64,000 nucleotides of DNA from positions 274,131-338,130 of the forward strand of contig JANWZD010000002.1 of the NCBI GenBank assembly GCA_025054935.1, given 5' to 3'. The notes under the pieces were generated by a model. It had not been told where the DNA came from, ran no database searches, and was given only the letters and a program-made list of their open reading frames with translations. Origin of the DNA: Dehalococcoidia bacterium (GTDB taxonomy: Bacteria > Chloroflexota > Dehalococcoidia > SpSt-223). The position numbers were made by a program, and so were the translations under genes. Positions 9,077-18,625 of this stretch are shown piece by piece (the first letter of the stretch is position 1; each line of letters opens with the position of its first letter).

Positions 9077-10422
9077 CTGGTGAGCCGTTCGAGCACAAGC
9101 CCGGCTGCCCGGGAGATATCGCCGGCGCCGATGAGCGCGAGCACATCGCCCGGCCGCAGTTCTGCCGCTACGGCTGCGGCCGACTCTTCGACTGACCCGG
9201 TTGCGCGCACGTCAGGATGCTGAATCGCCGCAGCGAGGTCCGCAGCGCGGATGCCCCACACATCGCGCTCGCGAGCGGGGTAGATATCGGCGATACGGAC
9301 GAGGTCGGCCTCGCCGAAGGCGGTCGCAAACTCCGGCAAGAGCAGCTTCGTCCGGCTGAAGGTATGGGGCTGATGGAGGCAGACAATCCGCCGCCGCGGA
9401 TAGGCCACGCGCAGCGCCGCGAGCGCAACCCGGATCTCCGTCGGATGATGGCTGTAATCATCGATCACGAGCACGCCGTTCGCTTCCCCCACCGGCTCCA
9501 GCCGCCGCTTGGCTCCTCGGAAGCGTTCCAGCGCCGCGGCCGCCGTCTCGACCGCAACCCCCGCTGCGCTTGTCGCCGCGAGCGCGCCGAGCGCGTTTTG
9601 CACATTATGCCGCCCCGGCACCGCGAGCCGAACCGTGAGCGCATGGTCGCCGGCAAGCCGAAACTGGCTGCTGCTCCCCTCGAGCGTAATCGCCTCTGCC
9701 CGCCACGTTCCCCCCGCGAGGCCATAGGTGTCGACGGCGCAGCCCGTCTCCTCCCAATGCCACCCGCGCAGCCACGGGTCATCCCAGCAGAGGATCAAGC
9801 GCGAGCGCACCTGGCGGGCGAACTGGCGGAAGGCGGCGCGGATTTCGGCAAGATCACGGTAGAGGTCGAGGTGGTCTGCTTCGACGTTCGTAATCACCGC
9901 GATCTCCGGAGCGAGATGGAGAAAGCTCCGGTCGTACTCGTCAGCCTCGGCGACCAGCCAGGGGCCGGCGCCTCTCCTCGCGTTCGTGTCGAGGCCGCGG
10001 ATCACTCCTCCGACGAGGAAGGTCGGGTCCTCTCCCGCCTCAAGGAGAATGTGGGCGATCATCGCGCTGGTCGTCGTCTTGCCGTGCGTGCCGGCGACCG
10101 CAATCCCGCGCCGTCCTGCCATCAGCTGGCCGAGCAGCGCTCCCCGCTTGATAATCGGGATCCCAGCAGCGCGCGCCGCCTCGAGTTCCGGGTTGTCCGC
10201 CGGGATTGCGGCGCTCACCACTACCAGCTGGGCATCGCCGATATTGGCTGCCGCATGGCCTTCGTACAGCTGCGCGCCTCGCGCGGCGAGCCGTTTCGCA
10301 AGGGGCCCTAACGACAAATCTGACCCGCTGATGCGATGGCCATCCTCCTGCAGCACCGTTGCGAGGGCGCTCATCCCGATGCCCCCGATGCCGACAAAAT
10401 GGATCCGGTCTGGCAGTTTCAT
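9073..10422 (-). CDS. murC: UDP-N-acetylmuramate--L-alanine ligase MurC
   Basis: ATP-dependent ligase that adds the first stem-peptide residue, L-Ala, to UDP-MurNAc in the cytosol. The 449-residue product has the N-terminal Rossmann motif IHFVGIGGIGMSALA, the Mur-ligase P-loop AVAGTHGKTTTSAMIA, the catalytic EADEYDRSFL, NVEADHLDLY, the C-terminal PGRHNVQNALGALA and DDYSHHPTEI. All three Mur ligase domains are present. It is one of only two Mur ligases in this cluster (with murD). Confidence 0.96.
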   Translation of the reverse strand: MKLPDRIHFVGIGGIGMSALATVLQEDGHRISGSDLSLGPLAKRLAARGAQLYEGHAAANIGDAQLVVVSAAIPADNPELEAARAAGIPIIKRGALLGQLMAGRRGIAVAGTHGKTTTSAMIAHILLEAGEDPTFLVGGVIRGLDTNARRGAGPWLVAEADEYDRSFLHLAPEIAVITNVEADHLDLYRDLAEIRAAFRQFARQVRSRLILCWDDPWLRGWHWEETGCAVDTYGLAGGTWRAEAITLEGSSSQFRLAGDHALTVRLAVPGRHNVQNALGALAATSAAGVAVETAAAALERFRGAKRRLEPVGEANGVLVIDDYSHHPTEIRVALAALRVAYPRRRIVCLHQPHTFSRTKLLLPEFATAFGEADLVRIADIYPARERDVWGIRAADLAAAIQHPDVRATGSVEESAAAVAAELRPGDVLALIGAGDISRAAGLVLERLTR

Positions 10423-11501
10423 TGCTTCCCCAGCTCAAGAACGAGACCCCCGAGCGCGGCGGCAGCATCGGGGCGGGCAAGCGCGCGGGCAGCGGTCGCC
10501 ATCCTCGCGAGGCAGTCCGGCATCGCTGCCAGCGCGAGGACCGTAGCAGGGAGTTCGTCCGCCCGCTCATTGGGCAGAAGCACGCTTGCTCCTTTTCGCG
10601 CCAAGTATTCGGCGTTCTTGATCTGCGACGAGAACGGACCGGGCACGAGCAGGCTCCCCCGGCCGACGGCGGGATATTCGCCGAGGACTGAGGCACCAGC
10701 CCGCGAGACGATCAGGTCGGCGGCGGCGAGCGCGGCCGGCATCTCTGCCTCAAGATACGCCGCGGGATGGTAGCGAGTCTGCCAGTGGGGCGGGAGCGTC
10801 TTACGGGCGGCTGCCACGCGGTCGTAGTCCGCCTGGCCGGTAAGGTGGATGACCTGTCCTCGCTCGAGAAGTTGCTCCAAGCCGGCCAGCACCGCCTCGT
10901 TCAGCCGCCGCGCCCCAAGTGAGCCGCCGACGACCGTCACCGTGAAACCGTCTGGCGCGAGCCCCAACTCCCTGCGCGCGGCGGCCGCCTCGCGCGGCCG
11001 GAACCCTGGCCGAACAGGATAGCCGGTGACGACGACTTCTCTCGCAAGGAAAGCGCGCGCCTCGGGTGTCGAAGCGGCGACGACGGTGGCGACCCGGCTG
11101 AGGAAACGCACCGCCCAGCCCGGCACGACATCCGGCAGGTAGACAAGCGACGGGATGGCACGCAGCCGCGCTGCCAGCACCGCCGGCGCAGAAACATAGC
11201 CGCCGGTCGCCAGCACGACCGCAGGGCGAAACGATTCGAGCAGCCGGAGCGCTGCGCGAACCCCTGCCATGGTTGCGAAGAGACCGCGCGCCATTCCGAC
11301 CGGGCTGCGCCCGCGCAGGGCGCCGACGGGCAAGGAGACGTAGCGCACCCCCGCGCGCTCGACGATCTCGCGCTCGAGGCTGCGTCCGCTGCCGGCCCAC
11401 AGGGGCTCGATAGGGGCTCCTGCTGCACGCAGCCAGTCGAGGACGACGAGCGCGGGATAGAGATGTCCGCCCGTGCCCCCGCCGGTGAGGAGAAGCCGCA
11501 T
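10419..11501 (-). CDS. murG: UDP-GlcNAc:lipid I N-acetylglucosaminyltransferase MurG
   Basis: Peripheral membrane GT28 enzyme that converts lipid I to lipid II. The 360-residue product starts with LLTGGGTGGHLYPALVV, the glycine-rich loop that recognises lipid I, and carries VLATGGYVSAPAVLA, TVVGGSLGARRLNE and the C-terminal AADLIVSRAGASVLGE nucleotide-binding motif. It overlaps murC by ATGA and follows ftsW by four bases. Length and motif order are normal. Confidence 0.95.
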   Translation of the reverse strand: MRLLLTGGGTGGHLYPALVVLDWLRAAGAPIEPLWAGSGRSLEREIVERAGVRYVSLPVGALRGRSPVGMARGLFATMAGVRAALRLLESFRPAVVLATGGYVSAPAVLAARLRAIPSLVYLPDVVPGWAVRFLSRVATVVAASTPEARAFLAREVVVTGYPVRPGFRPREAAAARRELGLAPDGFTVTVVGGSLGARRLNEAVLAGLEQLLERGQVIHLTGQADYDRVAAARKTLPPHWQTRYHPAAYLEAEMPAALAAADLIVSRAGASVLGEYPAVGRGSLLVPGPFSSQIKNAEYLARKGASVLLPNERADELPATVLALAAMPDCLARMATAARALARPDAAAALGGLVLELGKQ

Positions 11502-11505
11502 CGCG

Positions 11506-12693
11506 CTACCGCTCGACAGCAGGATGGCGCGGGCGTCCGGCCACGCGGGGAGGGGGAGGCGCGTCGGGCATCGGCAGCGCGGCCGCTTCTTCTGGTTCGG
11601 GTGGCGACGCTGTCCGCGAGATGTTAAGAAGGATGCCGACCGCGCAGAATGTCGCCATCAGCGCTGACCCGCCGTAGGAGATAAACGGCAGCGGGATCCC
11701 CGTGAATGGAATGGTGCGGGTGATCCCGCCGATATTAATGAAGGCCTGCAGACAGAGCCATGTCGTAATGCCGGCTGCAAGCAGGGCGCCAAACCGGTCG
11801 GGACAGCGGGCGGCGGTCCGGAAGCCGCGGATGCCGAAGAGGACGAAGAGCGAGATCACGACGACGGTTCCGATGAAGCCGAGTTCCTCAGCGATGATCG
11901 CGAAGATCGCGTCCGAGTGCGAACCGAAGACATAGAAAAATTTCTGCCGGCTCGAACCGAAGCCGAGCCCGGTCAGCCCGCCGCTGCCGATCGCGATCAG
12001 CGACTGGATGATATGGAAGCCGTTTCCAAGGGGGTCTTTCCAGGGGTCGAGGAACGCTTCGAGGCGGCTGCTACGGTAGCTTGCGGCGAGCAGGAGCGGC
12101 GTGAGGGCCGCGATCCCGCCGAAGATGGCGATCATGAAGGTAGACGGAGCGCCGGCGAGATAGAACAGGACAATCGCGGTTGCCACGATGACGACGGTCG
12201 TGCCGAGGTCCGGCTGCAGCAGGATTGGGACGACCATCGCTCCGACGATCAGGCCGAAGGGGATGAAGCCGCTGCCGAGGCGCTTGATCCGCTCAGGGTG
12301 GTCGGCCAGCCAGGCCGCGAGATAGAGGATCAGCGCCAGCTTGACAAACTCGCTCGGCTGCACCGCGGGAAGCGGTCCGACCTGGATCCAGCGTTGGGCG
12401 CCGTAGACATTCACTCCCACGCCCGGGATCAAGACGAGGAGGAGCGCCGCGATGCCGCTCAAGGCGATCGGGAACGCCAGCCGTCTCCAGAAGGTGAATG
12501 GAATGCGCCAGCAGACCACCATCAAGATCGCCCCCGGCACTGCGAAGATCAGCTGGCGCGCGATGAAGTAGGTAGGGTCGTTGTACTCTGCCATCGCGAG
12601 AGCGAAGGAGGCCGAGTACAGCGCCTGCAGGCCGACCATCACTAAGATTGCAACGACGCCGAGCAGCAGGTAATCGGCGCGCTGGCGGGTCAT
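11506..12693 (-). CDS. ftsW: SEDS-family peptidoglycan glycosyltransferase FtsW
   Basis: Polytopic SEDS protein that polymerises lipid II into septal glycan together with its class B PBP partner. The 395-residue product has about ten hydrophobic segments and the family signatures IPGVGVNVYGAQRWIQVG, LQPDLGTTVVI, AEELGFIGTVVVI and TGIPLPFISYGGSALM. FtsW is preferred over RodA because the gene lies between murD (ATGA overlap) and murG in the dcw cluster. The C-terminal tail is a short proline-rich cytoplasmic extension. Confidence 0.93.
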   Translation of the reverse strand: MTRQRADYLLLGVVAILVMVGLQALYSASFALAMAEYNDPTYFIARQLIFAVPGAILMVVCWRIPFTFWRRLAFPIALSGIAALLLVLIPGVGVNVYGAQRWIQVGPLPAVQPSEFVKLALILYLAAWLADHPERIKRLGSGFIPFGLIVGAMVVPILLQPDLGTTVVIVATAIVLFYLAGAPSTFMIAIFGGIAALTPLLLAASYRSSRLEAFLDPWKDPLGNGFHIIQSLIAIGSGGLTGLGFGSSRQKFFYVFGSHSDAIFAIIAEELGFIGTVVVISLFVLFGIRGFRTAARCPDRFGALLAAGITTWLCLQAFINIGGITRTIPFTGIPLPFISYGGSALMATFCAVGILLNISRTASPPEPEEAAALPMPDAPPPPRVAGRPRHPAVER

Positions 12694-14054
12694 CGTTCCC
12701 TCGCCAGCCGCCAGACGAGCTGTCGGAACGCGTCGCCGCGCGCTTCGTAGTCGCGGAACTGGTCGAAGCTGGCGCAGGCGGGAGAGAGGAGCACGACATC
12801 GCCCGCCTGCGCGACAGCGACTGCTCGCTCCATCGCCTCCTCGAGCGTGGCGCGCTCATCGACCGCGGCGAGCCCAGCAGCGGCAAGCTGAGCGGAAAGC
12901 GCCGGACCGATTTCGCCGAACACGATCGCGCGCTTCACGCGCTGGGCAGCGACGGCGACCAGTTCGTCGAAGGGAAGGTTCTTCGAGCGTCCCCCGGCAA
13001 GCCAGATGATCGGGCGGTCGAACGTGCGAAGCGCCGCCACGGCGCGCGCCGGCGAGGTCGCGATGCTGTCATTGACGAACAGCACACCGCCGCGCTCGGC
13101 GACCGGTTCGAGCCGGTGCGGCACGCCGCTGAAGGCCCGCAGCGCCTCGCGGATGGCATCGTCAGGCGCTCCGGCGGCACGCGCGGCTGCTGCCGCGGCT
13201 AGCGCATTCGAGATATTATGTCGACCAGGCAGCCGCAGCTCCCCCGCCGCGACAATCTTCCGCGTCGTGCCGTCGGCGAGCCACAGCGCGCCGTCGGCAA
13301 GGAAGGCGCCCCGTTCCACGGGCTGCTCCAGCGAGAACCAGTGGACCTCGCTTGCTAGCCCCTCGGCAAACCGGACGACGTTTGGGTCGTCACGATTGAG
13401 GATCGCCACGTCGCCGGCGCGCTGGTAGCGGACAATGTTTCGCTTCGCCTCGTAGTACTCCTCGAGCGAGGCGTGTCGGTCGAGATGGTCGGGCGATAGC
13501 ACCGTCACCACCGCGACAGCGGGGCTGCGGTCAAAGATTGCGAGCTGAAAGCTGGACAGTTCCATTACGACCACGTCTTCCGGCGCGATGTCGGGCAGGG
13601 CGCTGATGAGCGGAAGGCCGATGTTGCCGCCGACCCAGACCCGCTTCGGCCCCCGACGCAGAATTTCCCCGATCAAGGTCGTCGTCGTGGTCTTGCCGCT
13701 CGAGCCGGTCACCCCGATGATGGGAGCGGGGCACCGCTCCACCACCAGCAGCGGTTCCGACCGGAGCGGGATGCCGGCAGCCCGCGCCGCGGCCACCATC
13801 GGCGTCGTGAGGGGCACCCCCGGCGAAAGAAACAGGGCATCCGCCGTCAGCGCATCTTCGACCCGGTTCGCGCCGAGGACCAGCCGCACGGGCAAGTCGC
13901 CGACCTGACGGAGAGCGGCGCCGAGCGCAGCCGGACGGCGCAGGTCGCTGACAGTCACGCGCGCGCCGAGGCTCGCGAGGTAGCGGGTCAGCGCGGCGCC
14001 TTCGCGGCCGAGGCCGACGATGGTCACCGTTGCGCCTGCATACGGGTCGGTCAT
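12690..14054 (-). CDS. murD: UDP-N-acetylmuramoylalanine--D-glutamate ligase MurD
   Basis: ATP-dependent ligase adding D-Glu to UDP-MurNAc-L-Ala. The 454-residue product begins MTDPYAGATVTIVGLGREG with a Rossmann-like motif, followed by IIGVTGSSGKTTTTTLIGEI (P-loop), LSPDHLDRH, PGRHNISNALAAAAA, NDSIATSPARA and LAGGRSKNLPF. The frame is open far upstream into mraY in another frame, but the ATG at 14054 overlaps the mraY stop by ATGA and starts right before the conserved N-terminus. The stop overlaps the ftsW start the same way. Confidence 0.95.
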   Translation of the reverse strand: MTDPYAGATVTIVGLGREGAALTRYLASLGARVTVSDLRRPAALGAALRQVGDLPVRLVLGANRVEDALTADALFLSPGVPLTTPMVAAARAAGIPLRSEPLLVVERCPAPIIGVTGSSGKTTTTTLIGEILRRGPKRVWVGGNIGLPLISALPDIAPEDVVVMELSSFQLAIFDRSPAVAVVTVLSPDHLDRHASLEEYYEAKRNIVRYQRAGDVAILNRDDPNVVRFAEGLASEVHWFSLEQPVERGAFLADGALWLADGTTRKIVAAGELRLPGRHNISNALAAAAAARAAGAPDDAIREALRAFSGVPHRLEPVAERGGVLFVNDSIATSPARAVAALRTFDRPIIWLAGGRSKNLPFDELVAVAAQRVKRAIVFGEIGPALSAQLAAAGLAAVDERATLEEAMERAVAVAQAGDVVLLSPACASFDQFRDYEARGDAFRQLVWRLARER

Positions 14055-15112
14055 GAGGGCACCGTCAGCGCCAGAGCGATCCCGATCATTGCGCACAGCA
14101 TGCCAACCAGCCAGTAGCGTGTCACGATTCGGGTTTCCGGCCACCCCAGCAGTTCGAAGTGATGGTGGAGCGGCGCCATTCTGAACAGCCGCTTGCCCTT
14201 CGTCAGCTTGAAGTAGCTGACTTGGAAGATGACCGAGAGGGTGGTGACGACGAAGGGCAGCCCAACGACCGGGAGCAGGAGCCACTGCCCGGTCATCAGA
14301 GCGACAACACCAAGCGTGCCGCCGAGCGCGAGCGAGCCGGTATCCCCCATGAACACCTGGGCGGGATGAGCGTTGAACCACAGAAAGGCCAAGATCGCTC
14401 CGGCAACGGTAAAGCAGAACGTGACGAGGTAGGACTGTCCCTGCAGGTACGCGATCACCCCGTAGGCAGCGAACGATTGCGCTGCGAGGCCGCCCGCCAG
14501 CCCGTCGAGCCCATCGGTCAGGTTGACGGCGTGGCTCGTTCCCATGATCACGAAGGCTGCTATCGGCAGATAGAGCAGCCCCAGCGAATAGCCGCCGACA
14601 AACGGGATGTTGATCTTGTCGAGCCGCAGCCCGAAGTGAAGCATCAGGGCCGCCGTCACCGAAATCAGCAACAGCCAGACAAATTTGAAGCGCGCTGTCA
14701 GCCCCGTCTTCTCTCCTCCTGCCAAATTGAGCAGGTCGTCGATCGCTCCGAGGATGCCGGAAGCGACGAGCACGCCGAGCGGCACCAGCATCGAGAGTCG
14801 GCCGATGAGGTTGAGCGGAACTGTCACGATGAAGACGGTAATGAAGATCAGCAGGCCGCCCATGGTGGGGGTGCCGGCCTTGACCGAGTGCGTCTTCGGC
14901 CCCTCGAGGCGGATCTGCTTGCCGATGCGGTGGCGGACTAAAAACCGGATCAGCGGCCGGCCCCACGCAAGCCCGATCAGGAATGCTAATGCCGCCACCG
15001 TCAGCGCGTAGGCCATGACGAGCGCCGTAACATCGCCGACCGGCACGAACTGCTCTGCTTCGAGCAGGGTCGCCTCGTGGAGCGGGAGATCAGCGCGCAT
15101 CGCAGCGATCAT
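14051..15112 (-). CDS. mraY: Phospho-N-acetylmuramoyl-pentapeptide transferase MraY
   Basis: Integral membrane enzyme that transfers phospho-MurNAc-pentapeptide to undecaprenyl phosphate, forming lipid I. The 353-residue product has about ten membrane helices with cytoplasmic catalytic loops KAGTPTMGGLLIF, a conserved aspartate pair AIDDLLN, NLTDGLDGLAGG, FMGDTGSLALGG and the histidine box PLHHHFELLGWPE. The start is the ATG at 15112; an in-frame ATG at 15100 is an alternative and neither has a strong ribosome site. Upstream, where murE and murF normally lie, there are only 129 bp before ftsI. Confidence 0.95.
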   Translation of the reverse strand: MIAAMRADLPLHEATLLEAEQFVPVGDVTALVMAYALTVAALAFLIGLAWGRPLIRFLVRHRIGKQIRLEGPKTHSVKAGTPTMGGLLIFITVFIVTVPLNLIGRLSMLVPLGVLVASGILGAIDDLLNLAGGEKTGLTARFKFVWLLLISVTAALMLHFGLRLDKINIPFVGGYSLGLLYLPIAAFVIMGTSHAVNLTDGLDGLAGGLAAQSFAAYGVIAYLQGQSYLVTFCFTVAGAILAFLWFNAHPAQVFMGDTGSLALGGTLGVVALMTGQWLLLPVVGLPFVVTTLSVIFQVSYFKLTKGKRLFRMAPLHHHFELLGWPETRIVTRYWLVGMLCAMIGIALALTVPS

Positions 15113-15241
15113 CCATGACGACGGGTGAGCAGGACATCCCCTCGCCGACCAAGCGCACGCTGTGCCCGCCGCGGCGCCGTTCGGGGCCAGCGGGGGGCCT
15201 GAGCGGGAACGTGCCGGAAGAAGGCTGCCTCCCCGCTGGGA
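15113..15241. other. ftsI-mraY junction lacking murE and murF
   Basis: 129 bp between the ftsI stop and the mraY start, where murE and murF are usually found. In all frames the stretch gives only low-complexity Pro/Arg-rich peptides and no Mur ligase motif, so it does not look like a remnant of either gene. Confidence 0.6.
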
Positions 15242-17002
15242 TCATCCGAGCCCTCCGAGCTTGGGGTCGTCCGGCGGGATCCGATAATAGGCGAGGAGCC
15301 GCTCGACGATCGTCCTCGCCATCGGGGCCGCCACTTGCCCGCCCCACTGGCTGTCCTTCGGCCGGTCGACGCGGGTGAGAACGACGAACGGCGGGTTCTC
15401 TGCTGGAAAGACGACAAAGCTGGCAATCGTCTGGTCATCGGAATAGGCGCGCCCGGTGACGACCTGCGTCGTGCCGGTCTTTCCGGCCAGCCGGTAACCG
15501 GGGATGACCGCGCGGGTGGTGCCTTCGTTGACAACGTCGACCATCATCGTCCGGAGGGTTTTGGATGTCTCCTCTGAGATCACCCGCCGCACGACGACCG
15601 GCTCAAAGGTCCGGGTGCCGCTCGGGCCGACGATCTGCTTCACGACGTGGGGCTGCATCAGCTTCCCCCCATTCGCGATAGCGCTGACCGCCGTAATCAA
15701 CTGGATCGGCGTGACATTAATCCCCTGACCGAAGCTGTTTGTCGCGAGGTCGAACGGCGACCAACCGGGGTCTTTCTGCGTCCGCGCCTGGCCGGACGCC
15801 TCGCCGCTGAGGTCGATGTTGGTCGGGCGGCCGAACCCGAAGTCATAGACGTAGCGGTAGAACCGCTCGCTCCCCAGCAGGTCAGAAAGCCACACCGCGC
15901 CGACATTGGCGCTTTTCACCAGCAGCCGCGTCATCGTCGTGGTGCCGTTCGCGGCGCCATCCCAGTTGACGATATCGCGGTCCCACTTGCGAACCCATCC
16001 GCGATCGACATAGGTCGTGGTCGGGGTGACCAGCTTCTCCTCGAGCGCCATCGCCATGGTGATGATTTTGAACACGGAACCGGGCTCGTACATGTCGGTA
16101 ATCGCCCGGTTGCGGATGAGTTCGTGGATTTTGGGGTCGTTTAGGTTCGGTTTCGTCAGGTCGAAGCTCGGCCGCGTCGTCATCGCCAGGATTTCCCCTG
16201 TTTGCGGGTTCATGACGATGATTGTCACCCCCTCGGCTTTGTGCCGCGCCATTGCCGCGTCTGCCTCCTGCTCAATCAGCCGCTGGATGTACCGGTCGAG
16301 GGTGAGAACGACGTCGGACCCGTCGATCGCCTGCGTCATGCCGCGCATGCCGAGCGGAATTTCGGCGCCGGTCGTATCTCGCTCGTAGAGCACGCGGCCG
16401 GTTTCGCCGGCGAGAAAGCGGTTATAGTCGGCTTCGACGCCGGCAAGCCCGCGCTGGTCGCGCCCGACAATCCCGATCACCTGTGCCGCAAGGTTCCCCT
16501 CAGGGTAGACGCGAACGCTCTGCCGCTCGAGTTCGATCCCGCTGAAGCCGAGCGCCTCGATCTTCGGCCCGGTTGAATACGGGACCCCCTCGGCGAGCAC
16601 GACTTTCCGGGGAGGAAGCTTCCTAGTCTGATCCTGCCGGTCTGCGGGGTCGGCAGGGAGCGGCGGGGCAGTGAGGGCGGCAACCAGCTTGTCGGCAGAC
16701 TGGTTGACCAGCGGCGCAAGCGTATTGGCGATCCGGCCGATCTGCTCCGGCTTTACCTTCGATGGGTCGGCGAGCACACGCCAATTCGTCACGCTAGCGG
16801 CAAGAAGGTTGCCGTGGCGGTCGCGGATCGCGCCGCGATGCGGCTCGAGCTTCATCACGCCCCAGTGCTCGGCATTGGCCATGGCGCGGTAGCGCTCGTG
16901 CTCGACCAACTGGAGGTACCCGATCCGCGCTGTCAAAATAAGGGTGAGGACCGCGAACACCCCGCCGACCGTCATGAGGCGCCCGAGAGAGAGCCCGTTC
17001 AT
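15242..17002 (-). CDS. ftsI: Penicillin-binding protein 2 / FtsI, class B transpeptidase
   Basis: Membrane-anchored D,D-transpeptidase for septal peptidoglycan cross-linking. The 586-residue product has one N-terminal membrane helix (LMTVGGVFAVLTLILTARIG), the PBP dimerisation domain starting HRGAIRDRHGNLLA, and a transpeptidase domain with EPGSVFKII (SxxK), SANVGA (SxN) and AGKTGTTQVV (KTG). No PASTA domains follow: the protein ends soon after the transpeptidase domain. The ATG at 17002 overlaps the ftsL-like stop by ATGA, which decides against the longer frame to 17113. Confidence 0.94.
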   Translation of the reverse strand: MNGLSLGRLMTVGGVFAVLTLILTARIGYLQLVEHERYRAMANAEHWGVMKLEPHRGAIRDRHGNLLAASVTNWRVLADPSKVKPEQIGRIANTLAPLVNQSADKLVAALTAPPLPADPADRQDQTRKLPPRKVVLAEGVPYSTGPKIEALGFSGIELERQSVRVYPEGNLAAQVIGIVGRDQRGLAGVEADYNRFLAGETGRVLYERDTTGAEIPLGMRGMTQAIDGSDVVLTLDRYIQRLIEQEADAAMARHKAEGVTIIVMNPQTGEILAMTTRPSFDLTKPNLNDPKIHELIRNRAITDMYEPGSVFKIITMAMALEEKLVTPTTTYVDRGWVRKWDRDIVNWDGAANGTTTMTRLLVKSANVGAVWLSDLLGSERFYRYVYDFGFGRPTNIDLSGEASGQARTQKDPGWSPFDLATNSFGQGINVTPIQLITAVSAIANGGKLMQPHVVKQIVGPSGTRTFEPVVVRRVISEETSKTLRTMMVDVVNEGTTRAVIPGYRLAGKTGTTQVVTGRAYSDDQTIASFVVFPAENPPFVVLTRVDRPKDSQWGGQVAAPMARTIVERLLAYYRIPPDDPKLGGLG

Positions 17003-17457
17003 CGTGGGGCAAGCTCCCCTTGGCTGAGCGCGGCCAGCCAAGCGAGGAATCCTTGGATCCCCTCCGGCCGCTGAACTCGGACCGTTGGCGTCGGGGCTGG
17101 CGCCGGCGACCACGCGGCGAGATCTTTTGAGAGCGGCTTCACATCGACCGCGACGAAGATCGGCTTCTCGGCCGGCTGCATCTTCAGCGTCGTCCGCGCC
17201 TCCCGTTCAATCCGGTCAAGGGACTTGAGGCTCGCGATCTCCTGCTCCAGCTGCCAGTTGCTCTGCCGCCAGTGGTCGCGGATCTCCTCGAGACGCTGGA
17301 TGTCATAGCCCACTGAGGCGACGCCGCTGGTCTGGATCAGCAAGAGGACACTCACGATCGAAACGAGCGCGGCCGCCATCATCAGGAGGCCCGGTAACCG
17401 GTTGAGCCGCAGCCGCTCCGCGTGGTGCGGCCGAAGCGCGCCGAGCAGCGAACTCAT
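16999..17457 (-). CDS. ftsL: FtsL-like divisome protein
   Basis: A 152-residue bitopic protein at the position of ftsL, between rsmH and ftsI, with ATGA overlaps on both sides. It has a basic cytoplasmic N-terminus, one membrane helix (GLLMMAAALVSIVSVLLLIQ, about residues 23-42), and a coiled-coil-like stretch rich in Arg, Glu and Gln (LEEIRDHWRQSNWQLEQEI) as in FtsL/DivIC-type proteins. A Pro/Ala-rich extracellular tail of about 40 residues follows. FtsL is poorly conserved, so the call rests mainly on topology and context. Confidence 0.72.
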   Translation of the reverse strand: MSSLLGALRPHHAERLRLNRLPGLLMMAAALVSIVSVLLLIQTSGVASVGYDIQRLEEIRDHWRQSNWQLEQEIASLKSLDRIEREARTTLKMQPAEKPIFVAVDVKPLSKDLAAWSPAPAPTPTVRVQRPEGIQGFLAWLAALSQGELAPR

Positions 17458-18383
17458 GCCGCCTCCAAGCGCTCCACGGCACGCAGCTTCGCGCTTCTAG
17501 CACGGGGATTGTGCGCGACTTCCGTCGCGCTCGGCGTCACCGGTCGCCGGGTGAGAAGGCGCAGGCGCGGCTGCTGACGGCACAGACACTGCGGAGTGCG
17601 GGGCGGGCAGCGACAGCCCTTCGCTTCTTCAGCAAACCGGCACTTCACTAGCCGATCTTCAAGGGAGTGAAAGCTGATGACAACAAGCCGTCCCGACGGC
17701 GCGAGCGCCTCGATCGCTGCCTCAAGCGCGCGTTCGAGCATGCCGAGCTCGTCGTTGACGGCGATCCGCAGTGCTTGGAACACCCGCGTCGCCGGGTGAA
17801 TGCGCCCCCGGGGCCGGCCTGCTGCCTGCGCAACCACTGCCGCCAGCTGCCCGGTCGTTGCAATCGGACGGTGCCGGACGATCGCGCGGGCGATACGGCG
17901 CGAGGCGGGCTCTTCGCCGTAGCGCCAAAGGAGGTCGGCGAGTTCACGCTCCCCCAACCCGTTGACGAGGTCGGCCGCCGTTGTCTCGAGCGTCGGGTCA
18001 AGCCGCATGTCGAGCGGGTCATCGCGTTGGAACGACAGTCCCATTGCGGGGTCCGCAAGCTGCAGGGAGGAGACCCCAAGGTCGAGCAGGATGCCGTGCA
18101 AGGGCAGCAACCCGTGGTGCGCGGCGCGCTCGCGCAGGGCAGCGAAGTTCGCCCGTTCTACGATTGCCCGTTCCCCATAGGACGCGAGGCGCGCCCGAAC
18201 GCGCTCGACTGCGTTGGGGTCGACATCCAAGGCGAGGAGACGGCCGTCCGGCGCGCTGGCGCGGAGGATCGCCTCGCTGTGGCCGCCAGCGCCGGCGGTT
18301 CCATCGAGATAGCGGCCGCCCGGTCGGACATTCAACAGGTCGATCGCCTCCTGCAGGAGCACGGGCTGATGCTCGACGCTCAC
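17454..18383 (-). CDS. rsmH: 16S rRNA (cytosine(1402)-N(4))-methyltransferase RsmH
   Basis: SAM-dependent methyltransferase (MraW) for N4 of C1402 in 16S rRNA, normally at the head of dcw clusters. The product has EHQPVLLQEAIDLLNVRPGG, the SAM-binding YLDGTAGAGGHSEAIL, ILLDLGVSSLQLADP, GLSFQRDDPLDMR and the C-terminal VISFHSLEDRLVK. The GTG at 18383 has GAGGGAG upstream and starts just before the conserved HxPV segment; the frame extends to 18419 (ATG). The usual upstream neighbour mraZ is missing: the next upstream gene is divergent. Confidence 0.93.
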   Translation of the reverse strand: MSVEHQPVLLQEAIDLLNVRPGGRYLDGTAGAGGHSEAILRASAPDGRLLALDVDPNAVERVRARLASYGERAIVERANFAALRERAAHHGLLPLHGILLDLGVSSLQLADPAMGLSFQRDDPLDMRLDPTLETTAADLVNGLGERELADLLWRYGEEPASRRIARAIVRHRPIATTGQLAAVVAQAAGRPRGRIHPATRVFQALRIAVNDELGMLERALEAAIEALAPSGRLVVISFHSLEDRLVKCRFAEEAKGCRCPPRTPQCLCRQQPRLRLLTRRPVTPSATEVAHNPRARSAKLRAVERLEAA

Positions 18384-18625
18384 CTCGCTCCCTCGCTGCA
18401 GCACTCTAGCAGACACCACCGTCCGCCTCTAGCTGTTTCCGCGGGACTTTCAGACTGCTCCGTGCAGCCGGACTGCTCAACGGATCGCTGTGCCCCTCAA
18501 GCGTAGCGCCGGCTGTCTGCGACCGCACGTATTCCGCTCTCGTGCGCGGCAGAAGAGCGCCCGCCGCGACAGCGGCGCGGCATCGGGGTCGGTCGCCCCG
18601 CCGGGAGAGGCGTCGACCGCGCGCA

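Noticed and set aside
12690..14966. MurD with a 300-residue N-terminal extension
   Set aside because: The extension is the mraY sequence in another frame; the ATGA overlap at 14054 fixes the start.
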